From Betaproteobacteria bacterium (GTDB taxonomy: Bacteria; Pseudomonadota; Gammaproteobacteria; Burkholderiales; Casimicrobiaceae): a stretch of DNA of 64,000 bases. Shown piece by piece: positions 7,940 to 16,143 of the stretch. Where the stretch lies: the NCBI GenBank assembly GCA_009778785.1, contig WRFN01000008.1:1-64000 (forward strand). The letters are read 5' to 3'. The position numbers were made by a program, and so were the translations under genes. The first letter of the stretch is position 1, and every line of letters begins with the position of its first letter. The notes beneath the pieces were generated by a model, which saw only the letters and a program-made list of their open reading frames with translations, did no database searches and was not told the origin of the DNA.

Positions 7940-9721
7940 TCACGGTTCCTTATGATGATCTTCCGTTTTGGGGTTGCCTTTTTCCTTGAACGTCTCAATC
8001 AGCGCCGCCTGCAAGCGCGCGTGCATTTTCAAAAAGCGCCCACGCAGCAACCAGCCCAGAACGAGGACGGAAGCGATCATCAGGATGGTTTGCCAGATCG
8101 GCGGCAGAATTCCGGCGCTCAACACCACCACCAGCAGCAGGAACCCGATGACCGTCATCAGCGGAATCAACTCAGCGATGACGCGACGTACCGGTTCGGC
8201 GTAACGACCGGCGACGGCGGGAGAAACGCTCGATTCCGCCAGCACCATGCTCAGCGCTTTCAACTTGCCGTAGGCGGCGAGCAAGCATGGCAACGACAGC
8301 AAAACCGTCAGCACCCAAACCGCCAGCGTGCCCCAGGACGACGGTACGCCCCAGCCTTCAAGCAAGCTGATGCCTCTGGGCGCCAGATAATGCCCGATCA
8401 TGAAAATCACGGTGACAAGCATCAAGTTGATGATCGCTTGAAACACGATCCGGCGAATGATTGCCGCTTGCTGGGCGCGGTCGCCTTGCAGTTGAATGCT
8501 TTGCAACCACGTCGCGTACACTTGACCGACGTAAACCGCGCGCGCCGGCGTGACTTCCGACAGTTTGCGGGTCAACGGGTCTGCCCACTTGATGAGGTAG
8601 GGCGTCAAGAGCGACGTGACCGCCGACACCGCCACCGCAATCGGATAGAGAAAATCGCCGGTCACTTTCAGCGATTGGCCGAGCGCCGCGATGATGAACG
8701 AAAATTCGCCGATTTGCGACAGCCCCATGCCGACGCGCATCGATGTGCGCCCGCCGTTGCCGGCGATGAACGCGGCGGTGCCGCAAGCGAACAGTTTGCC
8801 GAACACCACGACCACAGTAATCAGCGCAATCGGCACGGCGTAAGTGAGAAGCACGCGCGGATCGAACAGCAGCCCGATAGCCACGAAGAAAATGGCGCTG
8901 AACATGTCGCGGACCGGCGCGATGATCCGCTCGATGGCGGGAATGTGGCGCGACTCCGCCATCACGGCGCCGATAACGAAAGCGCCCAGCGCCACGCTGT
9001 ATTCGAGTTTGATCACGATCAGGCAGAAGCCGAAGCACAGCGCCAACACGGTGATTAACAACATCTCGTCGTTTTTGAAACGGGCCACGTAATTGAGCAA
9101 TCGCGGAACGATCAGGATGCCCAGCACCAGCGCCACCACCATGAACAACGTCAACTTGCCCAGCGTACTGAGGATCGTCGTCGTGCCGACTTCACCGGTA
9201 ATCGCAATCGACGACAGCAACGCGATCATGCCTATCGCCAGAATGTCGTCGAAGATCAAAATGCCGAAGATCAGTTGCGCGAAGCGCTCGTTCTTCATCT
9301 TCAAATCGTCGAGCACTTTGATGATGATGGTGGTGGACGACACCGACAACATGGCGCCGAGGAAGATGCCGTTCATCACGCCCCAGTCAAAATACATCGC
9401 GATCGAATAGCCCGCCCACATCATCAGCGCGATTTCGGCCAGCGCGCCGAACAACGCCGTCAAGCCGACGCTGGCCAGCTTCTTCAGCGTGAATTCCAGT
9501 CCCAGCGTAAACAGCAGAAAGATGATCCCCAACTCGGCCAGAATGTCGATGGTTTCCTTGTCGCTGATGAGCTGAAACGGGGGCGTGTGCGGGCCGATGA
9601 TCACTCCGGCCAGAATGTAGCCCAGCACGACCGGCTGCTTGAAGCGATGAAACAACAGCGTCACGACACCCGCTATCAGCATTACGATGGCGAGGTCTTG
9701 AATGAATTCGTGGGCGTGCAT
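7940..9721 (-). CDS. CPA2-family cation:proton antiporter, KefB/YbaL type without a TrkA domain
   Basis: This 593-residue inner-membrane protein has the CPA2 core over residues about 1-390: FKQPVVLGYILAGVIIGPHT, ILAELGIIFLLFTLGLEF, SVSSTTIIIKVL and FGILIFDDILAIGMIAL with the conserved Asp pair. Such proteins exchange K+ or Na+ for protons. Instead of the usual cytoplasmic TrkA-N nucleotide-binding domain, the C-terminal third contains at least four more hydrophobic segments (from about residue 425 to 575) and ends in a basic tail. It stands alone, with a terminator on the shared side of its upstream neighbour. Confidence 0.85.
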   Translation of the reverse strand: MHAHEFIQDLAIVMLIAGVVTLLFHRFKQPVVLGYILAGVIIGPHTPPFQLISDKETIDILAELGIIFLLFTLGLEFTLKKLASVGLTALFGALAEIALMMWAGYSIAMYFDWGVMNGIFLGAMLSVSSTTIIIKVLDDLKMKNERFAQLIFGILIFDDILAIGMIALLSSIAITGEVGTTTILSTLGKLTLFMVVALVLGILIVPRLLNYVARFKNDEMLLITVLALCFGFCLIVIKLEYSVALGAFVIGAVMAESRHIPAIERIIAPVRDMFSAIFFVAIGLLFDPRVLLTYAVPIALITVVVVFGKLFACGTAAFIAGNGGRTSMRVGMGLSQIGEFSFIIAALGQSLKVTGDFLYPIAVAVSAVTSLLTPYLIKWADPLTRKLSEVTPARAVYVGQVYATWLQSIQLQGDRAQQAAIIRRIVFQAIINLMLVTVIFMIGHYLAPRGISLLEGWGVPSSWGTLAVWVLTVLLSLPCLLAAYGKLKALSMVLAESSVSPAVAGRYAEPVRRVIAELIPLMTVIGFLLLVVVLSAGILPPIWQTILMIASVLVLGWLLRGRFLKMHARLQAALIETFKEKGNPKTEDHHKEP

Positions 9722-9858
9722 GAAACGGTTTCCCGGGAAAAATGATCGGCAAAGGGAAGAGCGAAAAACAACATTTAACGTCGCTGTCTCCCACGGCGTT
9801 TAATAACATATTCTATAGTGGGACGCCAGCCTTTTGCCGAAGTTTCATGATGAGCGTT

Positions 9859-9889
9859 AAAAAAAGCGCGCCCATCGGCGCGCTTTTTT
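9859..9889. terminator. Bidirectional intrinsic terminator
   Basis: AGCGCGCC (9865-9872) and GGCGCGCT (9877-9884) flank CATC, with seven A on the left and six T on the right. It lies between the OmpA-family gene end (9910) and the antiporter promoter region, and serves the minus-strand gene. Confidence 0.8.
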
Positions 9890-9909
9890 GACACGGCTCA
9901 ATCACCGAA

Positions 9910-11670
9910 TCAGGGATCCGCATACACGGTCACGGTTGCGGTTGAAGTGCCGCCGTAGCCGTCGGAAATCGTGTACTGGAACGTATCGTACCCGATAAAG
10001 TTGCGGTGAGAGAGATACGTCAGTTGGTTTCCGTTCTGCGTCACCGTGCCGTTTTGCGGCTGGGTGAACGAAATAACCGTCAGCTTGTCGCCGTCGGGGT
10101 CAAAATCGTTGGCGAGCACATCAATCGTCACCGGCTGGTTGAACCCGGCGACGGCGTAATCGTTGTTGGCAACCGGCACCTGATTGGCCACCACTCGTTC
10201 ACCTTCGCTAACCGTCGTTTTGCTTTCCTTCGTGCGATACACATCAACGGTTTGCTTGTATTCCACCGTCCCGCGCAACGCTCGCCGCGCCCACGTCGGC
10301 TCGGAAGCGATTTCCTCACGACGCCATTCGACTTTCGGTTCGGTCGCTGCCGCAGTCGGCGGCGTGGGCGACGCCTCGGCAACCGGCTGGTCTTCGAGCG
10401 TGATGTACTCGATGTCCACGCGGCGATTCTTCGGTCGTCCTTCTTTGTCGTTCGGATAACGCGGCTCGCGCAAACCCATCCCTTCGGCGAGCATCTTGTC
10501 GGCCGCAACGCCCTTGCTCACCAGATACTGGAACACGGATTGGGCGCGACGCTCGGAAAGTTTCTGATTGTAAGCTGCCGGTCCCAGATCACAGGTGTGG
10601 CCGGTGATGTGGATGTTGCCTTCGATCTCGCTCTTCTTGAGGATTTCGGCGACGGCATCGAGCGCGCGGCTGGCGTCCGGTTGCAATTGAGCGCTGTCCA
10701 GTTTGAAGAACACGTCCGACGCGGCGGTTGCCGTCGTCTTGACGATATGTTTCTTCGCCGCGTCAGTTGATGGCGCGGAGGTTGCCGCAGTACTTGTCGC
10801 CGCCGACGGCGTTTCGACTTGCACATCGCGGTATTGTTTGGTCGGACGGTAAAGCGAGCCGCCGAACGAGAAGCGATACATCGCCATGATGCGCTGATCG
10901 TTGCGGTGGGTCTCGGCATCGCCCGTCTTGTGATAAATCTCGCCCATCAGCGCGATGCTGTGCGGCGTGCCGACAAAATATTTTTCTATGCCGAGCGTGC
11001 CGGTGATCTGGCTGGCCGACTGTTTCCCCACTTCGTAATCAACGCCGCCGAACCAGCGCAACGCCCAATCCTCGTGGAAGCGGCCGGCGCGAATGCCGAC
11101 ACCCCAATCGTAGGCGCGTTCAAAAAACGTTGTTGTCGTCGTTGTCGTGAAATCCTGCGTCCACGAGTGATTGTTTTCAATGCCGGTAGCCGTTCCCGAA
11201 TAAGAAAAAATATCGTCGCTGACTTGACGACGGCCGGTGATGCCCGCCGATCCGTACAACGAGCCGAACCAATGCTCGTCTTCCAAACCGGCGCCGACCG
11301 TCACTTTGCGATCATGGTTGCCGTTCTGGTCAATCGCCGTGAAAAGTTTGCGTACTGCCGCGATCTTGTTGTCGGCGGGCTGCCAGTTGAACGACAAGCG
11401 CGCGCCGCCGCCCGAGCTGGCCGCAGCGTAACCGTCGGCAATCCAAGCGGTGTTGTCGGTTTCGTGGAACACATAAAGCAACTCGCCGCGCCACAGGTTC
11501 TCCGATTGATAACCACCGCTGACCCGGAACGGCGCACCGACATAACCCAGCTCATCCTGAGCGGCTTCGGGTTTCGCGGTGGTCGGCGGGGTTTGCGCAA
11601 ATGCGATGGGGGCACACAACGCGGCCATCGCCAGCGCCAGCCACCGATGTCGAAAAGGAATCAAGACAGG
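9910..11670 (-). CDS. Outer-membrane beta-barrel / OmpA-like / Ig-like cadherin-type protein
   Basis: The 586-residue protein has a signal peptide (ending AFAQ), an aromatic-rich region of about 270 residues that looks like a beta-barrel (alternating pattern, YRFSFGG), and an OmpA C-terminal peptidoglycan-binding domain at about 325-425 (FFKLDSAQL, SERRAQSV, KNRRVDIE). A linker of about 80 residues follows. The last 90 residues form a cadherin-like/Ig-like repeat: VANNDYAVAG, VLANDFDPDGDKLTV, YTISDGYGGTSTATVTV. The start at ATG 11670 is chosen because the signal peptide begins MPVLIPFRHRW; ten more codons are open upstream. An Ig repeat after the OmpA domain is unusual. It is divergent from lplA. 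Confidence 0.75.
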   Translation of the reverse strand, partial: PVLIPFRHRWLALAMAALCAPIAFAQTPPTTAKPEAAQDELGYVGAPFRVSGGYQSENLWRGELLYVFHETDNTAWIADGYAAASSGGGARLSFNWQPADNKIAAVRKLFTAIDQNGNHDRKVTVGAGLEDEHWFGSLYGSAGITGRRQVSDDIFSYSGTATGIENNHSWTQDFTTTTTTTFFERAYDWGVGIRAGRFHEDWALRWFGGVDYEVGKQSASQITGTLGIEKYFVGTPHSIALMGEIYHKTGDAETHRNDQRIMAMYRFSFGGSLYRPTKQYRDVQVETPSAATSTAATSAPSTDAAKKHIVKTTATAASDVFFKLDSAQLQPDASRALDAVAEILKKSEIEGNIHITGHTCDLGPAAYNQKLSERRAQSVFQYLVSKGVAADKMLAEGMGLREPRYPNDKEGRPKNRRVDIEYITLEDQPVAEASPTPPTAAATEPKVEWRREEIASEPTWARRALRGTVEYKQTVDVYRTKESKTTVSEGERVVANQVPVANNDYAVAGFNQPVTIDVLANDFDPDGDKLTVISFTQPQNGTVTQNGNQLTYLSHRNFIGYDTFQYTISDGYGGTSTATVTVYADP

Positions 11671-11871
11671 CATTTCTTTCTCTCGGCAAAAAATGATCAA
11701 GTCGCATTGTGCCCAACGGCATCATAAAAGTCACGCAGACGAAACAGCCTGTCACCGCGCATTCTCGATTGTGGCGCGTTCACAACGGAACTTTTCTCGA
11801 TTGCCGCTGTCGCCGAAGTGTCCGCTTCCTGCCCGACTTGCTCAGCGCTGCCCATGATTTTGTCGTCGCTC

Positions 11872-11898
11872 TTGGACGACAAACATCTCCGCTATAAT
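11872..11898 (+). promoter_or_regulatory. Probable promoter of lplA
   Basis: A perfect -10 box TATAAT (11893-11898) is preceded by TTGGAC (11872-11877) with a short 15-base spacing. It lies 32 bases before the lplA ATG. Confidence 0.5.
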
Positions 11899-11930
11899 GG
11901 CTCATTCAAATCATTCTTTCTTTGCTTCTC

Positions 11931-12941
11931 ATGCGGTTACGTCTGCTGTTTTCTGATTCGCACGACCCGTTGTTCAACCTCGCGGTGGAGGACGGCATTT
12001 TTCGGCAGATGGCCGCCGACAACGCCGTGCTTTTCCTCTGGCGCAATGACAATACCGTCGTGATCGGTCGCGCGCAAAACCCGTGGAAAGAATGCAACAC
12101 GCGGCGCATGGCGGAAGACGGCATCACGCTGGCGCGACGACAAAGCGGCGGCGGCGCGGTCTTTCACGATCTCGGCAACACCTGCTTCACTTTCATGGCC
12201 GGAAAACCGGGCTACGACAAAGCTGTTTCGACGCAGATTCTGCTGACCGCCCTGCATTCCCTCGGCGTTGCCGCCGAAGCCTCGGGGCGCAACGATCTCG
12301 TGATTCAGGCCGCCGACGGCCCACGCAAAATTTCCGGCTCGGCGTACCGCGAAACCGTTGATCGCGGTTTTCATCACGGCACTGTTTTGCTCAATGCCAA
12401 CCTGACCCGTCTCGCCGATTATCTCAATCCCGATCCGAAAAAACTTCAGGCGAAAGGCGTCACCTCGATTCGTTCGCGCGTTGCCAACCTTGCCGAATTC
12501 AACCCGGACATCGATCACACGCAACTGTGCGCGGCGCTGACGCAAGCGTTTTTCGCGCACTATCAGAGCGAAACCATCGCCGAGCACATCTCCCCCGACG
12601 TGTTTCCCGACCTGCCCGGTTTTGCCGAGCGCTACGCCCAGCAAAAAAGTTGGGAGTGGAATTTCGGGCGCTCGCCCGACTTCATGCACACCTTCGACAC
12701 CCGCTTCGATTGGGGCGGCGTCGAACTGCATTTCGACGTTGAAAACGGCGTGATTAGCCGCGCTCGACTCTTCACCGACAGCCTGAACCCGGCGCCGCTC
12801 GAGGCCTTCGCCGCGCTACTGCCGGGAATACCTTACCAGCCGCAGGCGCTGCACATCCTTCTGAAAAACTGGCTCACTCAATATCCCGAAACGCCCGAAC
12901 TGCAAGCCTTCGGCGACTGGCTGATGGCAGAAATTCGCTAG
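11931..12941 (+). CDS. lplA: Lipoate-protein ligase A
   Basis: LplA attaches free lipoate, through lipoyl-AMP, to the E2 subunits of 2-oxoacid dehydrogenases and to GcvH. The 336-residue protein has the BPL/LPL catalytic fold: [32 protein letters not shown], the glycine motif [15 protein letters not shown], and GRNDLVIQ...[10 protein letters not shown] with the catalytic Lys. A C-terminal accessory domain (from about residue 245) matches the large LplA form. ATG 11931 is preferred over an upstream TTG. It is a single gene with its own promoter. Confidence 0.92.
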   Translation: MRLRLLFSDSHDPLFNLAVEDGIFRQMAADNAVLFLWRNDNTVVIGRAQNPWKECNTRRMAEDGITLARRQSGGGAVFHDLGNTCFTFMAGKPGYDKAVSTQILLTALHSLGVAAEASGRNDLVIQAADGPRKISGSAYRETVDRGFHHGTVLLNANLTRLADYLNPDPKKLQAKGVTSIRSRVANLAEFNPDIDHTQLCAALTQAFFAHYQSETIAEHISPDVFPDLPGFAERYAQQKSWEWNFGRSPDFMHTFDTRFDWGGVELHFDVENGVISRARLFTDSLNPAPLEAFAALLPGIPYQPQALHILLKNWLTQYPETPELQAFGDWLMAEIR

Positions 12942-13222
12942 GGGCGAACAACGTAGGGCGACATTTTGCCGCCCGCTTTCGGCGTCTGATTCACAGCGTT
13001 TCCCTGAGCCAAAGCGCCAAATACCGTATTCTTCTTCCTTCCATGCCTTTTTCATTGTCTTGCGCGCCCGCGTCTTTGCGCGGTTTGCCATAAGCTGGCC
13101 TTTTTCCAAGAGGTACACTCACGCAGAAAAGCGCAATATTGAAAGACTCGTTGAGTTGTTATTGGAATACTCCAAAAAAACATCAAACCATAAAAAAGCC
13201 GTTTCGGTTTCCTTGAAACCCG
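12942..13222 (+). other. Gene-free spacer between lplA and the first IPTL-CTERM gene
   Basis: The first bases hold a degenerate GTAGGGCGACATTTTGCCGCCC hairpin of the dispersed GGCGGC family (12953-12975). The rest is AT-richer with no family-like frame. A 75-codon frame near 13060 has no recognisable features. Confidence 0.5.
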
Positions 13223-13262
13223 TTGCATGCCGCCATAGTTTCATGCTACATAACCATTATGT
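13223..13262 (+). promoter_or_regulatory. Promoter with a palindromic operator upstream of the first DUF11/IPTL-CTERM gene
   Basis: TTGCAT (13223-13228) and TACATA (13247-13252) are 18 bases apart. The -10 overlaps a perfect inverted repeat ACATAA-CCA-TTATGT (13248-13262). The same -35, spacing, -10 and dyad (different centre) recur upstream of the paralog at 16015-16054, and the AAACCC before the -35 is also shared. Confidence 0.6.
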
Positions 13263-13358
13263 GAACGTGCTTAAATCAAGTTATTGACGCACAGGTAGCG
13301 GCTGTCCGTTTTGCTTGTCGGCCTGCTTCATTAACACAGCATCAGGAGGTACCGCATC

Positions 13359-15608
13359 ATGTTTGTCTTGCATTCCAATCCTCTTCGGCGACACAAGCGG
13401 GTTTGGGAGCTGACGGCGCTCTTTCTCGGCTCCTTTCTTGCCGCGTCATCGGCGCTTGCTCAAGTGCCAACAGCGACGCCACCTGTTCCCGTGTGGACAG
13501 AAACTTTCTCCAGCGGCACACCACCGACGAGGCCGCTTGGCCTGACAGGATACACGGGGGGCGGAGGCGAAGTTTATTTTGCCGATTCCGATTGGCTGCC
13601 GGGTTATAACGCCTGTAACGGGTGGATTTTGAACAGCACCACCGCCGCGCCGCCGGTCAGCGGCATCAACGGCGATTCCGGATGTAGCGGAGCCACAGGC
13701 GACGGCGGCATCATCGTCCTCAATAACGCGGGGGTTACCGGACAAAATCGTCCTGCATGGCTCTACCTTCGGAGAATGGCGTATCAACTTGGCATAGCGC
13801 AAGGACAAACACCCGCTGACGCAAACAACAACGATGCGCTTGCTTCCATGACCAATGGCGGCAAAAATCAGACACATAGCATTCAGTTCGCAACGAGTTC
13901 GCCTCAAACACCTATTTCTGTCACCGAAGGCCATTTTTACATCGGCTCTGTCTGGGTCGCTGAAGTGCATTGCTCGACAGAAGGAGGCGCTCGCGGTTGG
14001 ACGGATTCCAGTGAAAAATTTTCCCTGCTGGTGGGTGGAGCGACGACGTTGCTTGCCGACGGCTACTCCCCCTGTTCGCAGGGTGTCGCGCCGGTGGGAA
14101 GCCAAAGCCTCGTTCATGATACCAACGACGCAAATCATGTGGGCGACCTTCACGTGAGCCAGATGCTGACGCCCGGCTGGCTGGCGCCCAGCAATACCTC
14201 GGTTGGCATTCAGATCGAAAACACCACCCTGAATTATCGTGGTAATGATGTCGCGCTCGATACGCCTCAACTTCTAGATGCGACGCCAACGCTCTACAAA
14301 TCGTTCAACCCTGCGCCCACGACCAGTTCCGACTATACCGTCCCTCGGGCCGCCGGTGGAGAAAGGGTCTTGATGACGTTCATCATCGTGAACACGGGCG
14401 ATTATCAGAAGAAAGAGGGCTGGTCGTTTACCGATACACTGCCAAACGGAGTCCTCGTCGATGCAACTCCGAATGTACAAACAAAAACCTGCGGCACCGT
14501 CACGGTAACCGACCCCGGGACGGGAGCGGCGCTGGTAGGAGGAGAGACCTCAATAGCGGTAACAGGAAATTTGCTGGAAGGGGTAGCGAACGGCGCTTGT
14601 ACTGTGAGCTTGTATGTGCTGGTGCCGGATACTGTGGGCGACTACGAAAATGCTCCAGTGTCAAACCTCAAAGACCTCGTCGGCTTGGTCAACCCCAACA
14701 CGGCAACCCTGCACGTGGCGGATTTGGTTTTGTCCAAGACGGCGGTGGTGTCTGATCCCGACGTGACAGGCGGCTTGACCCCCGACATTCTGAAGGTCGG
14801 AGACATCATCACCTATACGTTCACCGTGACCAATGATTCGGGCAATGACATCGAGGGCTTAATCATCGATGAAATCGCCTTTACCGGTAAGGGAACGATC
14901 GACATGTCCGACTGCGAAAGCAAATTCACGGCAGGGGCGCCTGGAACCGGAGCGGGGGGGACAAGGTTAAACGATGGCGAGACACTCACTTGCGAAGGCA
15001 TTTACACGATAACGCAACTCGACATGGACGATCCGAGTCTCCACGAGATCACGAATACCGCCGAGGTCAAACCGACAGTGGACACCCCATCCCCGCCAAG
15101 TTCGGTAACCATCCCGGTGGACAGACCGGCGCTGACCCTCGTCAAATCGGCCAGCACGAACCAGTTGGTGGCGGGCGATACCGTGACCTTCTTGTTCCGG
15201 ATTCAGAACATCGGCAATGTGGACTTGGCCGCCGTACACATTGACGAAGTCCACTTCACGGGCACTGGTTTGTTGCCGCCAGCAGCAATCGTTTGCCCGT
15301 TTGTTGATCTGGCCATAGGCGCCGCGATGACGTGTTCTGCCGACTATACGGTGACGGCGGAGGATGTCGCCGCCGGGGTAATCACCAACGAGGCGGACGC
15401 CATCGGAGCAGTGATGGGCATTGCTCCGCGCACCGGAAATCTCATTGTTTTGGAGACGATCACCTCGCAGTACAGCCTCGTCCGGATCGGTTCTCCCGCC
15501 GCTGCTCCGATTCCGACGCTGGATGCGCGAATGTTGGCGTTACTGGTGGTGGTGCTGGGCGGATCGGTCGCTTGGTTAGCACGGCGCAGGGTGTGGGAAT
15601 CATCATGA
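13359..15608 (+). CDS. Secreted DUF11-type protein with IPTL-CTERM sorting tail (copy 1)
   Basis: The 749-residue protein has a signal peptide (residues 1-35, ending SALAQ) and an N-terminal domain of about 290 residues with WLPGYNACNGWILNS and HFYIGSVWVAEVHC. Three or four beta-sandwich repeats of DUF11 type follow (ITYTFTVTNDSGND; DTVTFLFRIQNIGNVDL; CSADYTVTAEDV). It ends with IPTLDARMLALL, a hydrophobic segment and ARRR, an IPTL-CTERM signal. By family knowledge these tails direct exosortase-dependent sorting and surface attachment. A strong ribosome site AGGAGGT (13344-13350) fixes the start. The next gene is a colinear paralog, and both follow the same promoter motif. Confidence 0.85.
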   Translation: MFVLHSNPLRRHKRVWELTALFLGSFLAASSALAQVPTATPPVPVWTETFSSGTPPTRPLGLTGYTGGGGEVYFADSDWLPGYNACNGWILNSTTAAPPVSGINGDSGCSGATGDGGIIVLNNAGVTGQNRPAWLYLRRMAYQLGIAQGQTPADANNNDALASMTNGGKNQTHSIQFATSSPQTPISVTEGHFYIGSVWVAEVHCSTEGGARGWTDSSEKFSLLVGGATTLLADGYSPCSQGVAPVGSQSLVHDTNDANHVGDLHVSQMLTPGWLAPSNTSVGIQIENTTLNYRGNDVALDTPQLLDATPTLYKSFNPAPTTSSDYTVPRAAGGERVLMTFIIVNTGDYQKKEGWSFTDTLPNGVLVDATPNVQTKTCGTVTVTDPGTGAALVGGETSIAVTGNLLEGVANGACTVSLYVLVPDTVGDYENAPVSNLKDLVGLVNPNTATLHVADLVLSKTAVVSDPDVTGGLTPDILKVGDIITYTFTVTNDSGNDIEGLIIDEIAFTGKGTIDMSDCESKFTAGAPGTGAGGTRLNDGETLTCEGIYTITQLDMDDPSLHEITNTAEVKPTVDTPSPPSSVTIPVDRPALTLVKSASTNQLVAGDTVTFLFRIQNIGNVDLAAVHIDEVHFTGTGLLPPAAIVCPFVDLAIGAAMTCSADYTVTAEDVAAGVITNEADAIGAVMGIAPRTGNLIVLETITSQYSLVRIGSPAAAPIPTLDARMLALLVVVLGGSVAWLARRRVWESS

Positions 15609-15642
15609 AGGCGTTCGTTGATATAGAAAAAACGAAGAAAGA

Positions 15643-15683
15643 AAAGGGCTGTATTCGAGGTTGCCTTCTCGCAGCCCTTTTTG
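15643..15683 (+). terminator. Intrinsic terminator after copy 1
   Basis: AAAGGGCTG and CAGCCCTTT form the outer stem with an inner CGAG/CTCG pair, followed by TTTTTG. It lies 35 bases after the stop. Confidence 0.75.
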
Positions 15684-16014
15684 TTATCCGAGATATGAGT
15701 GCGGTTCCGTCGGCTCCGCGAAACTTTTTTCTTTGCTTTCGCTTTCAACTTCTCGTTACTTTCTCGCGCGTTTTTCATTCTTCTTTCGGCGACGAGAAAA
15801 ATATTAAAGTCCGTTTTCCGTTTTTAACATTTCATGGTTCGCACATTTCTTTTTTGCGTTCGCCCTCCGGGTTATCCCACGACAAACATCTTTCTTTACC
15901 GCGCTTTGTTTGCGAGAAAGCAACATAAAAGTTAACGATTTGTTAAATCGGTATGAAAAAATCACAAAACGCCCCACTCACATAAAAATGGTGACACATC
16001 TTCCTAGAAACCCA
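15684..16014 (+). other. AT-rich spacer between the two DUF11 paralogs
   Basis: After the terminator, about 330 bases are markedly AT-richer than the flanking genes, with runs such as TTTTTTCTTTGC and AAAGTTAACG. No coding frame with family features, RNA or repeat is visible. Confidence 0.5.
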
Positions 16015-16054
16015 TTGCATCCCGTATTTATTTCATGCTACATAATCGTTATGT
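16015..16054 (+). promoter_or_regulatory. Promoter with a palindromic operator upstream of the second DUF11/IPTL-CTERM gene
   Basis: TTGCAT (16015-16020), 18 bases, TACATA (16039-16044), and an overlapping inverted repeat ACATAA-TCG-TTATGT (16040-16054). It matches the element upstream of copy 1 in sequence and spacing while the dyad centre differs. Confidence 0.6.
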
Positions 16055-16143
16055 GATTATGTTTGGGCTTTTTTATTTGCGTTTTACCCACCGTTCCCTT
16101 TGTCAACTTGTTTTACAAACACAACTTCAGGAGACATTGCATC

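Noticed and set aside
13060-13287. 75-codon frame upstream of the first DUF11 gene
   Set aside because: It runs across the promoter dyad and shows no domain, signal or ribosome site.
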